A DNA stretch of 64,000 bases from Hyphomicrobiaceae bacterium (GCA_008933705.1 WBUN01000012.1:1-64000), one strand, 5' to 3'; shown: positions 45,212-54,386, numbered from the stretch's first letter. Made by a program: numbers and translations. The notes: a model not told the origin generated them from the letters alone.

Positions 45212-45502
45212 TCATCCCTGCGTTTCGACGTGGCGCAGGCTGCGCCGATGCTCGGCCGGCGGGATGCCGAGATGATTTCGAAAGAACCTCGTGAAGTGGT
45301 CGTAGATGTCGATCTGACCGAGCCAGATGTGGGCGAACGTGCGCCAGTCGGCCAGAGTCTCCAGGCGCGAACTTGAGACGACGAAATCCGTCGAGCCGGC
45401 ACCACCGCCGAACAGCTGCCTCACTCTACTCTTCTGTGCGTTATCCTTCAGAAGACCTGGATAATCAGGCGCTTGCGAGTTGTTGAAAACGGGGAGAAGC
45501 AC
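45212..45502 (-). pseudogene. AraC-type regulator C-terminal fragment
   Basis: A 96-aa frame from GTG 45502 ends in YDHFTRFFRNHLGIPPAEHRR. This matches the last helix and tail of AraC-family DNA-binding domains (compare YFTRFFCKRLGDPPAKYRR in the AraC protein at 13588). The sequence before it does not form the rest of the two helix-turn-helices. It is probably the decayed end of a former regulator next to the sugar locus, or else a small protein of unknown function. Confidence 0.45.
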
Positions 45503-45650
45503 CTTCGACTGCGTGCCGACGTGTGTATTGTGCTGGCCTGACAGTGAGCAATATGTGTCGCGTATGCGCGGTCGCCTGTGGCTTTTTCCGTACCGCTCTT
45601 TGTCGAGCTTCGTTCATCGATCGATTTGCTGCGATGCATGCGAGGATACT

Positions 45651-46235
45651 ATGGCTCACGCTGCGACTTTCCTGACGGAAGTTGCCGAAATTGCTCGGCG
45701 CACTCCCACAGAAGTCGTGGAGAACCTGTGCGACGAGCTCGTCGCGCTGCGAGAGCGGGAAGGCCGGTTGTTTGTTCTCGGCGTCGGGGGAAGCGCCGGC
45801 AATTGCGGGCATGCCGTCAACGACTTCCGCAAGCTGTGCGGTATCGAGGCATACGCTCCCACCGACAATGTCTCCGAGCTGACGGCGCGCACGAACGATG
45901 AGGGCTGGCCGACGGTGTTCGCTGAGTGGCTTAAGGTCAGCCGCGCCAAAGCCAAGGACGCAATCCTCATCTTCTCCGTAGGCGGCGGCAATCTGGAACG
46001 GAACGTCAGTCCCAACCTCGTCGCCGCCATCAAGGAGGCCAAGGCGCGAGGCCTCAAGGTGTTCGGCATTGTGGGGCGCGATGGCGGCTATACCAAGCAG
46101 GCAGGCGATGTCGTGGTGGTCATTCCGACCGTGGGCGAGTCCCGCGTGACGCCGCATCAGGAGGCGTTTCAGTCGGTCGTGTGGCATTGCCTCGTCTCGC
46201 ACCCCAAGCTGCAGAGGAATGCGACCAAGTGGTGA
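45651..46235 (+). CDS. gmhA: SIS-domain sedoheptulose-7-phosphate isomerase-like protein
   Basis: 194 aa with the SIS fold of GmhA: GVGGSAGNCGHAVNDF near residue 46 binds the sugar phosphate, and SVGGGNLERNVSPNLV and GIVGRDGGYTKQAGD form the second half of the site. GmhA converts sedoheptulose 7-phosphate to D-glycero-D-manno-heptose 7-phosphate. ATG 45651 follows GAGG; a longer frame from 45480 is not homologous. It opens the sugar locus and is coupled by GTGA to the GmhB-like phosphatase. The catalytic Glu/His positions of GmhA were not all traced, so a related aldose-ketose isomerase is possible. Confidence 0.87.
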   Translation: MAHAATFLTEVAEIARRTPTEVVENLCDELVALREREGRLFVLGVGGSAGNCGHAVNDFRKLCGIEAYAPTDNVSELTARTNDEGWPTVFAEWLKVSRAKAKDAILIFSVGGGNLERNVSPNLVAAIKEAKARGLKVFGIVGRDGGYTKQAGDVVVVIPTVGESRVTPHQEAFQSVVWHCLVSHPKLQRNATKW

Positions 46236-46780
46236 CGCGCGCCGTTTTCTTGGACCGGGATGGCGTAATCAGCGCCAACGTGCAGCGCGACGGGCGACCG
46301 GTGGCGCCGACCAGCATGGCCGATTTTCGCATCCTGCCGGGTGTCGAGGAGGCAATGCGGCGTCTCAAGGAGCTCGGCTTCGTCCTGGTCGTGGTCACGA
46401 ACCAGCCCGACATCAGCACCGGTCGCAACACTATGGCGACGCTCGACGTCATGCATGACGAGATGCGCCGGCGCCTGCCGCTCGACGAAATTAAGGTCTG
46501 CGTCCACGTCGACGCCGACGGCTGCCACTGCCGCAAGCCCAAGCCCGGCATGCTTCTCGATGCAGCCCGCGAGCGAGGCATCGATCTCTCACGAAGCATC
46601 ATGATCGGCGACCGCTGGCGCGACATAGAGGCGGGGCAGGCGGCCGGTTGTTTGACCATAATGATCGACTGGGAAAGCAATCACGAAAAGTCGAGCACGC
46701 CGCATAAGACGGTTCGGTCGCTGCCGGAGGCAGTGGCTTACATCGTCGGGCATGAGCACAGCGAGGGAGGGGTGTCATGA
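46232..46780 (+). CDS. gmhB: HAD phosphatase, heptose 1,7-bisphosphatase-like
   Basis: A 182-aa HAD enzyme with the nucleophile motif FLDRDGVI, the VVTNQPDIS motif II, the zinc-binding loop CHCRKPKPGMLL that defines the GmhB/histidinol phosphatase branch, and motif IV IGDRWRDIEAG. It would remove the C7 phosphate from heptose 1,7-bisphosphate. GTG 46232 overlaps the previous stop and its own stop overlaps the next ATG, so translation is coupled on both sides. Confidence 0.9.
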   Translation: MTRAVFLDRDGVISANVQRDGRPVAPTSMADFRILPGVEEAMRRLKELGFVLVVVTNQPDISTGRNTMATLDVMHDEMRRRLPLDEIKVCVHVDADGCHCRKPKPGMLLDAARERGIDLSRSIMIGDRWRDIEAGQAAGCLTIMIDWESNHEKSSTPHKTVRSLPEAVAYIVGHEHSEGGVS

Positions 46781-47526
46781 CCATGCCGAGCATCAGTGCG
46801 CTGAAGATCCAGATTTTCGCTGACGGGGCGGACACCAAGGCGATGCGCGAGGCCGCGGCCAATCCGCTCATCCGGGGGTTCACCACCAATCCCACGCTGA
46901 TGCGGGCCGCCGGTGTCAGCGACTACAAGACCTTCGCCCACGAGGTTCTTGAGGCCATCCCGGATCGTCCGATTTCGTTCGAGGTGTTTGCCGACGACTT
47001 CCCCACCATGGAACAGCAGGCGCGCGAGATCGCATCCTGGGGCAAGAACGTCTACGTTAAGATCCCCGTCACCAACACCAAGGGCGACTTCGCCGGTCCC
47101 CTGATTGCCATCTTGTCGCGCACCGGCGTCAAGCTCAACGTCACGGCTGTCATGACGCTTGAGCAAGTCTCACGCGTTGGCGAGGCGCTGGAGGAGGCGG
47201 TGCCCGCGGTCGTGTCGGTATTTGCCGGCCGCATTGCTGACACCGGACGAGATCCCGTGCCGCACATGAAGAAGGCGCTCGAGATACTGCGCAACCGGCC
47301 TAAGGCCGAACTGCTGTGGGCGAGCCCGCGCGAGCTGCTCAACATCTTCCAGGCCGACGAGATCGGCTGTCACATAATCACCGTCACCAACGACCATCTC
47401 AAGAAACTGCCGTTGGTTGGCAAGGACCTGGACGACTATTCACGCGACACGGTGGCGATGTTCTACAAGGATGCCGTATCGGCAAAGTATGCCATTCCGC
47501 TTGTGCCTGAACGCGCCGCGTCCTAG
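46777..47526 (+). CDS. Transaldolase-family enzyme
   Basis: A 249-aa TIM-barrel aldolase of the small transaldolase/fructose-6-phosphate aldolase type, a little longer than the usual 215-230 aa. It has the N-terminal block GFTTNPTLMRAAGVSDY, Schiff-base Lys95 in VYVKIPVTN, LNVTAVMTLEQV and SVFAGRIADTGRDP. Such enzymes transfer a dihydroxyacetone unit, here plausibly to make or cut a C7 or longer ketose phosphate. Its ATG overlaps the gmhB stop. Placement inside a heptose operon, together with a split transketolase 8 kb on, suggests dedicated precursor supply. Confidence 0.87.
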   Translation: MTMPSISALKIQIFADGADTKAMREAAANPLIRGFTTNPTLMRAAGVSDYKTFAHEVLEAIPDRPISFEVFADDFPTMEQQAREIASWGKNVYVKIPVTNTKGDFAGPLIAILSRTGVKLNVTAVMTLEQVSRVGEALEEAVPAVVSVFAGRIADTGRDPVPHMKKALEILRNRPKAELLWASPRELLNIFQADEIGCHIITVTNDHLKKLPLVGKDLDDYSRDTVAMFYKDAVSAKYAIPLVPERAAS

Positions 47527-47601
47527 CCGCTCTGGTCGGTGCGCGGCCGAGGGCCGTCGCGCTGGGACAGGCCCCAATCACTAACCATCCATGGCAGCAT
47601 C

Positions 47602-48609
47602 ATGTCCCCTGATTTGAGGAACGTGCTCATTACCGGCGGTGCCGGCTATGTCGGCCACGCGCTAACGCCGCGCCTGCTGTCCGAGGGCTACCACGTCACA
47701 GTCTACGACACGCTCTATTTCGGATGCCGGCTGCCGAACAGCCCTAACCTGCGCGTGATCCAGGGCGACATTCGCGACACGCCGAGGCTAGCCGAGGCCC
47801 TGCAGGGTCAGGACGTTGTGTTGCATCTCGCCTGCATCTCCAATGACGCGAGCTTCGAGCTCGACGAGAAGCTTTCCGAGACCATCAACTATGACTGTTT
47901 CGAGCCGATGGTGGTGGCGGCCAGAGAGGCCGGTGTGAAGCGCTTCGTCTACTGTTCGTCGAGCTCCGTCTACGGCGTTAGCGACTCCCCCGACGTGACC
48001 GAGGAGCACCCGTTGGTGCCCCTCACGCTCTACAACAAGTTCAAGGGCATGTGCGAGCCGCTGTTGTGGAAACACAAGTCCGGCGACTTCACCTGCGTAG
48101 TGATCCGTCCGGCCACCATCTGTGGCTACAGCCCACGCACGCGGCTCGACCTGTCGGTCAACATCCTGACCAACCATGCCGTCAAGAAGCGCGCCATCAC
48201 CGTGTTCGGCGGCAACCAGATGCGCCCCAACCTGCACGTTGAGGATATGGTTGACGCATACCTTCTGATGATTGAATCGCCGCATGAGAAGGTCCATGGC
48301 GAGATCTTCAATATCGGCTTCCAGAACCACTCCATTGCCGAGATCGCGCGCATGGTGAAGCGGGTGGTGGAGGAGGAGTTCCCGGACGAGGGCGAGATCG
48401 ATATCGTCACCACCCCCACCAACGACATGCGCTCGTATCACGTGAACTCGGACAAGGTGAAGCGGGTGCTCGGCTTTGAGCCCAAACGCACCATCGAGGA
48501 TGCGGTGCGCGACCTGGCGCGCGCCTTCCGCAATCACCTTCTGCCGAACAGCCTCGATGACGACTGGTATTTCAACGTCAGGACCATGAAGAAAATTGGT
48601 GCCAGATGA
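47602..48609 (+). CDS. NAD-dependent sugar epimerase/dehydratase (extended SDR)
   Basis: 335 aa with the Rossmann motif GGAGYVG, the catalytic Ser cluster (CSSSSVYG) and the YNKFK version of YxxxK. VFGGNQMRPNLHVEDMV gives the C-terminal sugar-binding part. The last residues (NSLDDDWYFNVRTMKKI) are like those of SDRs that act on nucleotide-activated sugars in capsule loci. The ATG lies 75 bp after the transaldolase stop; the next gene overlaps by 4 bp. It likely changes stereochemistry or dehydrates an NDP-sugar; which is not evident. Confidence 0.87.
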   Translation: MSPDLRNVLITGGAGYVGHALTPRLLSEGYHVTVYDTLYFGCRLPNSPNLRVIQGDIRDTPRLAEALQGQDVVLHLACISNDASFELDEKLSETINYDCFEPMVVAAREAGVKRFVYCSSSSVYGVSDSPDVTEEHPLVPLTLYNKFKGMCEPLLWKHKSGDFTCVVIRPATICGYSPRTRLDLSVNILTNHAVKKRAITVFGGNQMRPNLHVEDMVDAYLLMIESPHEKVHGEIFNIGFQNHSIAEIARMVKRVVEEEFPDEGEIDIVTTPTNDMRSYHVNSDKVKRVLGFEPKRTIEDAVRDLARAFRNHLLPNSLDDDWYFNVRTMKKIGAR

Positions 48610-49604
48610 CGGGGACCGCAAAGACCACTCTGGTCACAGGGGGGGCCGGGTTTATCGGCAGTCACATGGTCGATCTCCTGATCGGCCAGGGTTACAAGGT
48701 CCGTGTGATTGACAATCTGGTGGGGGGACGCGAACGCAACATTGCCCACCACAGGAACAATTCGCACTTCTCCTTCGAGGCCGCCGACATCCGCGCCTAT
48801 CAGCCCGGCCATCCAGTATTTGCGGGCGTGGATTACGTGTTCCATTTCGCGGGTATCGGCGACATCGTGCCTTCGATCGAGCGGCCCATGGAGTACATGT
48901 CGGCCAACGTGCAGGGCACGGTGCACATGCTGGAGTGCTCGCGCGCAGCCGGTGCTAAGAAGTTTGTCTACGCCGCCTCCTCCTCCTGTTACGGTCTCGC
49001 CAAGACGCCAACGCGCGAGGACCATCCGATAGCGCCCCAGTACCCCTATGCGTTGAGCAAATACCAGGGCGAGCAGGTGGCGCTGCATTGGCACCGGGTC
49101 TATCGCCTGCCCGTCAACTCGATCCGCATCTTCAATGCTTATGGCACTCGCTCGCGCACCTCGGGCGCCTATGGGGCTGTATTCGGCGTATTCCTGAAGC
49201 AGAAGCTCGCCGGCAAGCCGTTTACGGTGGTGGGCGACGGCACCCAGACGCGCGACTTCCTTTACGTGACCGACGTGGCTGAGGCCTTTCTCAAGGCAGC
49301 GACTACGGCCAAGACCGGAGAAGTCTGGAATCTCGGCGCCGGTTCCCCGCAATCCGTGAACAGGCTGGTTGAGTTGCTCGGCGGATCGGTCGTGCACATC
49401 CCGAAGCGCCCGGGTGAGCCGGACTGCACGTTTGCCGACATCACAAGAATCAAGCGGGATCTACGCTGGCAGGCGAAGGTCTCTTTTGAGGAGGGTGTCA
49501 GCCGCATTCTTTCCGAGATCGACTATTGGCGCGACGCTCCCCTGTGGGAGCCCGAGAGCATCGCCAAAGCCACCGAGGGCTGGTTTGCGGCGCTGTCCGC
49601 GTGA
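48606..49604 (+). CDS. NAD-dependent UDP-sugar epimerase (extended SDR)
   Basis: 332 aa with GGAGFIGSH, the Ser motif AASSSCYG, an intact YALSK and the block FNAYGTRSRTSGAYGAVFGVF, close to GalE/UDP-glucuronate epimerase types. The catalytic residues look complete, unlike those of the SDR at 53402. ATGA overlap with the previous gene. It probably inverts a hydroxyl of a nucleotide sugar from this locus. Confidence 0.88.
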   Translation: MTGTAKTTLVTGGAGFIGSHMVDLLIGQGYKVRVIDNLVGGRERNIAHHRNNSHFSFEAADIRAYQPGHPVFAGVDYVFHFAGIGDIVPSIERPMEYMSANVQGTVHMLECSRAAGAKKFVYAASSSCYGLAKTPTREDHPIAPQYPYALSKYQGEQVALHWHRVYRLPVNSIRIFNAYGTRSRTSGAYGAVFGVFLKQKLAGKPFTVVGDGTQTRDFLYVTDVAEAFLKAATTAKTGEVWNLGAGSPQSVNRLVELLGGSVVHIPKRPGEPDCTFADITRIKRDLRWQAKVSFEEGVSRILSEIDYWRDAPLWEPESIAKATEGWFAALSA

Positions 49605-49613
49605 GGTGCGAAC

Positions 49614-51173
49614 ATGATGGACGAAGCCAGCACGAAGATCGTCAGCCACAAGATCAAGACAGCGCAGGAGGTGGCTGCCGCCGTGGGTCCCCGTCCGCGC
49701 GACAAGAAGGTGATCATGTGCCATGGCACCTTTGATATCGTGCATCCGGGTCATATCCGCCACCTGCTCTATGCCGCGAGCAAGGGCGACATACTGGTGG
49801 CAAGCCTCACCGGCGACGAGCACATCACCAAAGCCAACTTTCGCCCCTTCGTTCCCCAGGAGTTGCGCGCATTCAACCTCGCGGCGTTGGAGATGGTGAA
49901 CTACGTGGTGATCGACAAGGATGCGACACCCATCAGGAACATCGGGATCATCAAGCCGGACTATTTCGCCAAGGGTTACGAGTACACCAAAGACGGCCTG
50001 CACCCGCGCACAGCAGAGGAGAAGGAGGCGGTCGAGGCCTACGGTGGCGAGTTACTGTTCACGCCCGGTGACATCGTCTACTCATCATCCGGCATCATCG
50101 AGACGGCGCCGCCCGCGATTGCCGTCGAAAAGCTGATCGCTTTGCTGGAGGCCGAAGGTTTTGATTTCGACAGCCTGCGCGGAGCGCTGGCCAAACTCGC
50201 GGGCATTCGTGTGCATGTGGTAGGCGACACCATCATCGATAGCTACACCCACACCACCCTGATCGGCGGCATGACCAAGACGCCAACCATGAGCGTCCGC
50301 TTCGAGAACCGCAAAGACTTCGTCGGCGGCGCCGGCATCGTCGCCAAGCATCTCAAGGCGGCAGGAGCGGTCGTGACCTTCTCGACGGTGCTTGGCGACG
50401 ACGGACTCGCGGAGTTTGCGCTCAGGGATCTGGAAGCCGCGGGTGTGCATTGTCTGCCTGTCGTCGACCGCACCCGGCCTACGACCAACAAGAACGCCAT
50501 TGTCGCGGGTGGCTACAACCTGCTCAAGGTCGACACGCTGGACAATCGCGCGATCTCCGATCGCATCGTTCGCACCCTCTCCAATCAGATCATTGACACA
50601 TCTACCGATATCGTCGTGTTCAGCGACTTCCGCCACGGCATTTTCAACCGCGATACCATTCCGCACCTGACCAGGGCCCTCCCACCCAGAGTGTTCAAGG
50701 TGGCTGACAGCCAGGTCGCCAGCCGCTGGGGCAACATCCTCGAGTTCCGCGGCTTCGACCTCATTACGCCCAACGAGCGCGAGGCGCGGTTTGCACTCGG
50801 CGACCAGGATTTGGTCGTGCGCCCGCTCGGGCTCGAGCTCTATCGGCAGGCCGCCTGCAAGACGCTGATCCTCAAGCTGGGCGAGCGCGGATTGCTGACG
50901 TTCCAGTCGGTGCCGAAGAAGATCGAGGACGTGCGCGCCTTTTTTGCCCTCGACAGCTTTGCGGAGCGGATCGTCGATGCGGTCGGGTCGGGCGATGCGC
51001 TGCTTGCCTACGCGGCACTTGCCCTCTACTCGAGCGAGAAGCCGCTGATCGCCTCGGTGCTCGGCTCTCTCGCGGCCGCCGTAGAGTGCGAGCACGAGGG
51101 CAACGTGCCCGTCAGTCCGAATAACGTGATCGCTAAGCTCGAGCGTTTCGAGCGGCTCGCCAACTTCCACTAG
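49614..51173 (+). CDS. HldE-like bifunctional nucleotidyltransferase-kinase with reversed domain order
   Basis: 519 aa. Residues 30-165 are a cytidylyltransferase-fold domain (CHGTFDIVHPGHIRHL with HxGH; TGDEHITKANFRPF). Residues 190-515 are a PfkB sugar kinase (VVGDTIIDSYTHTTLIG, GGAGIVAKHLKAAGA, ITPNEREARFA, catalytic VGSGDALLAYAALAL). In HldE the kinase comes first and the adenylyltransferase second; here the order is reversed. By analogy it would phosphorylate a heptose phosphate at C1 and, after GmhB acts, attach a nucleotide, giving NDP-heptose. The nucleotide (ADP, GDP or CDP) cannot be deduced. Confidence 0.88.
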   Translation: MMDEASTKIVSHKIKTAQEVAAAVGPRPRDKKVIMCHGTFDIVHPGHIRHLLYAASKGDILVASLTGDEHITKANFRPFVPQELRAFNLAALEMVNYVVIDKDATPIRNIGIIKPDYFAKGYEYTKDGLHPRTAEEKEAVEAYGGELLFTPGDIVYSSSGIIETAPPAIAVEKLIALLEAEGFDFDSLRGALAKLAGIRVHVVGDTIIDSYTHTTLIGGMTKTPTMSVRFENRKDFVGGAGIVAKHLKAAGAVVTFSTVLGDDGLAEFALRDLEAAGVHCLPVVDRTRPTTNKNAIVAGGYNLLKVDTLDNRAISDRIVRTLSNQIIDTSTDIVVFSDFRHGIFNRDTIPHLTRALPPRVFKVADSQVASRWGNILEFRGFDLITPNEREARFALGDQDLVVRPLGLELYRQAACKTLILKLGERGLLTFQSVPKKIEDVRAFFALDSFAERIVDAVGSGDALLAYAALALYSSEKPLIASVLGSLAAAVECEHEGNVPVSPNNVIAKLERFERLANFH

Positions 51174-51189
51174 CATCGACGACGACACC

Positions 51190-52125
51190 ATGCGCTTCCT
51201 CATCGTCGGGTACGGCGTCCAGGGAAAGAAGCGCCTGCGCATCGCCGGCCCGGAGGGTGTGGGCGTGGTCGATCCCGTGGCGGCGGAGGCCAACTTCCGC
51301 GACATCCGCGCGGCCCCGCTCGAGAGCTACGACGGAGCTCTGGTGTGCACGCCGGACGAGCCGAAGATGGCGCTGCTGAGCTATCTGCTGAGCAACGGCA
51401 AGCATGTGCTGGTGGAGAAGCCCCTGCACGCCGAGCGCGAGGAGGACCTCGTCGGGCTCGAGCACATCGCCCGGGCGAAAGGTGCCTTCTGCTACACCGC
51501 CTACAATCACCGGTTCGAGCCGCACTACGTCCGTATGCGCGATCTTGTGCAATCGGGCGCGCTGGGGCGCATCTACCGCTGTCGCATGTTCTACGGCAAC
51601 GGCACGGCCCGCCTGGTGCGCAATTCCGATTGGCGCGACCGGGGCGCCGGCGTGCTTCCCGATCTGGGCTCGCATCTCCTGGATACTGCTCGCTTCTGGT
51701 TCGGCGATATCGGCGAGGACTTCCACCTTCTCTCTGTGAGCCGGTTCGAGAACCGCGCTCCCGACAGCGTCGTGATCGGCTCCGAGACATCCAAACCCAA
51801 GCTGGAGTTCGAGATGACGCTGCTTTCGTGGCGCAATCATTTCACCTGCGACGTGCTGGCCGAGAACGGCACCGCGCATATCGAGTCGCTGTGCAAGTGG
51901 GGGCCGACAACGTTCACGCATCGCACCCGCATACTCCCGAGCGGGCGGCCGCCGGAGCAGGCGACGACCCTGGTGAGCGAGGATCCGACCTGGGAGCTGG
52001 AATATGACCGCTTCAAGCGGCTGATCGCCGACAAGGTCCCAACCGACCTCAGCAACGACCGCTGGCTGCTGCGCGTCCTCGGCCGGCTGTCGGGCGAGGC
52101 CATCAAGACGGTTGATGCCTCATGA
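51190..52125 (+). CDS. Gfo/Idh/MocA-family oxidoreductase
   Basis: 311 aa with an N-terminal Rossmann motif (IVGYGVQGKKRLR), the family EKPL motif (HVLVEKPLHAE) and the C-terminal catalytic block VLPDLGSHLLDTARFWFGD, with Asp and His in the usual places. It would oxidise or reduce a hydroxyl of a sugar, typically a nucleotide sugar at C3 in glycan loci. The following gene starts within its stop (ATGA). No aminotransferase is adjacent, so a keto intermediate would be reduced or passed on. Confidence 0.87.
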   Translation: MRFLIVGYGVQGKKRLRIAGPEGVGVVDPVAAEANFRDIRAAPLESYDGALVCTPDEPKMALLSYLLSNGKHVLVEKPLHAEREEDLVGLEHIARAKGAFCYTAYNHRFEPHYVRMRDLVQSGALGRIYRCRMFYGNGTARLVRNSDWRDRGAGVLPDLGSHLLDTARFWFGDIGEDFHLLSVSRFENRAPDSVVIGSETSKPKLEFEMTLLSWRNHFTCDVLAENGTAHIESLCKWGPTTFTHRTRILPSGRPPEQATTLVSEDPTWELEYDRFKRLIADKVPTDLSNDRWLLRVLGRLSGEAIKTVDAS

Positions 52126-53390
52126 GCAAACCCCGCGTCGGCTATGCCGGCATGACACACCTCGGCCTCTGCTCGGCCATAGCCGCGGCCAGCAAGGGCT
52201 TCGCCACGCTGGGCTTCGATGCCGACGCCGCGCTCGTGGCCCGGCTTGAGGCCGGCAAGCTGCCCGTGGTTGAGCCCGACCTCGACGACCTGCTGCGCGT
52301 CAACCGCGCGCGCATGGCTTTCAGCGCCGACCCGGCGCGGCTGCAGGATTGCGACTTGGTCTACGTGGCGCCGGACGTGCCCACCAACAACAGCGGCGAC
52401 AGCGACCTGGCCGGCCTCGACCACCTGCTGGAGCTGGTCCTGGTCAATACGCGCGCCGATGCCGTTGTCGTGCTGTTGAGCCAGGTGCCACCCGGCTACA
52501 CGCGCGCCCACCAGCGTGTCGGACGCCTGCTATACTATCAGGTCGAGACGCTGGTGTTCGGCTGCGCAGTGGAGCGCGCCACCAAGCCCGAGCGCCATAT
52601 CATCGGTTCGCCGGAGCCTGCCCAGCCGCTGCCGACCGCACTCGACTGCTTCCTTTCGGCGTTCGGCTGCCCGATCCTGCCGATGCGCTTCGAGAGCGCC
52701 GAGCTCACCAAGATATCGATCAACTGCTGTCTTGTGGCGTCTATCACGGTCGCCAACACGCTGGCCGAACTCTGCGAACGCATCGGCGCCGACTGGGCGG
52801 AGATCGCTCCGGCTCTGCGGCTCGACCGCCGTATCGGCGCCTACTCCTATCTGGCACCCGGCCTCGGCCTCGCCGGGGGCAACCTCGAGCGCGACCTGGC
52901 GACCGTGCTGCGGATCTCGGAGGAATACGGCACGGACACCAGCTTGATTCGTGCCTTCGTCGGCAACAGCGCGCACCGCCGGAATTGGCCGCTGCGCATC
53001 CTGCATGAGCTGGTGCTGTCGCGCGAGCCGCAAGCGAGGATCGGCGTTCTCGGACTGGCCTACAAGCAGAACACCCACTCGGTGAAGAACTCTCCCTCGC
53101 TCGCCCTCATCCATTGCCTCACGCCGTGGACGCTGCAGGTGTTCGACCCTGTGGTGCCCGTTTCTGCCACGCCGCACCCGAACGCTAAGGGCGCCGCATC
53201 CGCCCTCGACGCGGCCAAAGGGGTGGACGCGCTGGCGATCATGACGCCGTGGCCCCAGTTCCGCGAATTGGCGTGCGATGATCTCGCGCGCGTCATGCGC
53301 GGTCGCCTCGTGCTCGATCCCTACCGCATGCTCGACGCCGGCAAGGCCAAAGCCGCCGGCCTCGATTACCGCACCGTCGGCGTTGCGTGA
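52122..53390 (+). CDS. UDP-glucose/GDP-mannose dehydrogenase homologue lacking catalytic Cys
   Basis: 422 aa in the three-domain layout: N-terminal NAD domain (VGYAGMTHLGLCSA), substrate-side VPTNN and VPPGYTR, the central AELTKISIN with its conserved Lys/Asn, and a C-terminal UDP-binding domain (GVLGLAYKQNTHSVKNSPS). The active-site loop, normally GGSCFPKD, reads GGNLERD. The thioester-forming Cys is Asn254 and the Lys is Arg257, while Asp258 remains. A normal two-step oxidation to a uronate is therefore unlikely. It might catalyse a single oxidation, an epimerisation via a keto form, or bind without turnover. Confidence 0.87.
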   Translation: MSKPRVGYAGMTHLGLCSAIAAASKGFATLGFDADAALVARLEAGKLPVVEPDLDDLLRVNRARMAFSADPARLQDCDLVYVAPDVPTNNSGDSDLAGLDHLLELVLVNTRADAVVVLLSQVPPGYTRAHQRVGRLLYYQVETLVFGCAVERATKPERHIIGSPEPAQPLPTALDCFLSAFGCPILPMRFESAELTKISINCCLVASITVANTLAELCERIGADWAEIAPALRLDRRIGAYSYLAPGLGLAGGNLERDLATVLRISEEYGTDTSLIRAFVGNSAHRRNWPLRILHELVLSREPQARIGVLGLAYKQNTHSVKNSPSLALIHCLTPWTLQVFDPVVPVSATPHPNAKGAASALDAAKGVDALAIMTPWPQFRELACDDLARVMRGRLVLDPYRMLDAGKAKAAGLDYRTVGVA

Positions 53391-53401
53391 GGGGAAGAGA
53401 C

Positions 53402-54289
53402 ATGCTGGCGCTCATGCACCAGAACACCCGACCCACCAAACCCAAGCGCGCGGTCGTGGTCGGCGCTGGCGGCATGGTCGGCGGCTCCATCGTGCAGGAA
53501 CTCGCAAAGAGCGGCATTCCCACGCTGGCGTTGACGCGCAAGGAAGTGGACTTGCTCGGGTCCAGTGGCAGCGATCAGCTCAAGTCCGCGCTCTCCGTCG
53601 ACGATGCCATTGTGTTCGTCTCGGCCGTCGCACCCGCCAAGAATGCGGCGCAGTTGATGGCCAACCTGCGCATGGCCGAAGCGGCGCTTGCCGCATTCGC
53701 GGCTGCTTCGCCGGCACATCTGCTTTACATCAGCTCCGATGCGATCTACGCCGATGACGCAAATCCGGTCACCGAGCGATCGCCGGTGGCTCCCTCGACC
53801 ACCCACGGCATGATGCACGCCGCGCGTGAGTTGATGTTCCGCAGCGAGTATCGCGGACCCTTCGCGGCGCTGCGACCGACCCTCATCTATGGTGCGCGCG
53901 ATCCCCATTCGGGCTACGGGCCGAATCGGTTTCGCCGCCAGGCCGCCAAGGGCGAGCCCATCACCATCTTCGGCGAGGGCGAGGAGAAGCGTGACCACGT
54001 CGCCGTCGAGGATGTGGCCCGCCTGGCAGTGCGCATCCTGCTCCACCGCAGCACTGGCGCGCTCAATGCCGCCACCGGCGTCGCCACCTCCTTTCACGAC
54101 ATCGCCCATATCGTCGCGCACCAATTCGAGCCGCCGGCGCAGGTCATTTCGGTGCCGCGGCCGGGTCCGCGCCCACACCTGCTGCACCGCTTCTTCGACA
54201 TCACCGAATGCTTCAGAGCGTTTCCGGATTTCCACTTCGAGCCGCTGGAGCAAGGCCTCGCCCGTGTGCACGGCGAGGTGTTCGGGTGA
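53402..54289 (+). CDS. SDR-family sugar epimerase/reductase homologue with altered active site
   Basis: 295 aa. The Rossmann motif VVVGAGGMVGGSIV and the strand YISSDAIYADD are normal, and IFGEGEEKRDHVAVEDVARL gives the usual C-terminal part. The YxxxK pair that does the chemistry in SDR enzymes is replaced by His135 and His139 (THGMMHAARE). ATG 53402 has a strong GGGGAAG site. It may use a different base or be a binding or scaffold subunit. It follows the dehydrogenase homologue that also lost its key residue. Confidence 0.82.
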   Translation: MLALMHQNTRPTKPKRAVVVGAGGMVGGSIVQELAKSGIPTLALTRKEVDLLGSSGSDQLKSALSVDDAIVFVSAVAPAKNAAQLMANLRMAEAALAAFAAASPAHLLYISSDAIYADDANPVTERSPVAPSTTHGMMHAARELMFRSEYRGPFAALRPTLIYGARDPHSGYGPNRFRRQAAKGEPITIFGEGEEKRDHVAVEDVARLAVRILLHRSTGALNAATGVATSFHDIAHIVAHQFEPPAQVISVPRPGPRPHLLHRFFDITECFRAFPDFHFEPLEQGLARVHGEVFG

Positions 54290-54386
54290 TTGCGGCCAAG
54301 ATGCGGTGGATTACCGATGTTCAGGCTGTGCTTCGCTTGCGACAGACATGAAATTGCGACTACATCAAACGCTTGAGAGGAGTGCG

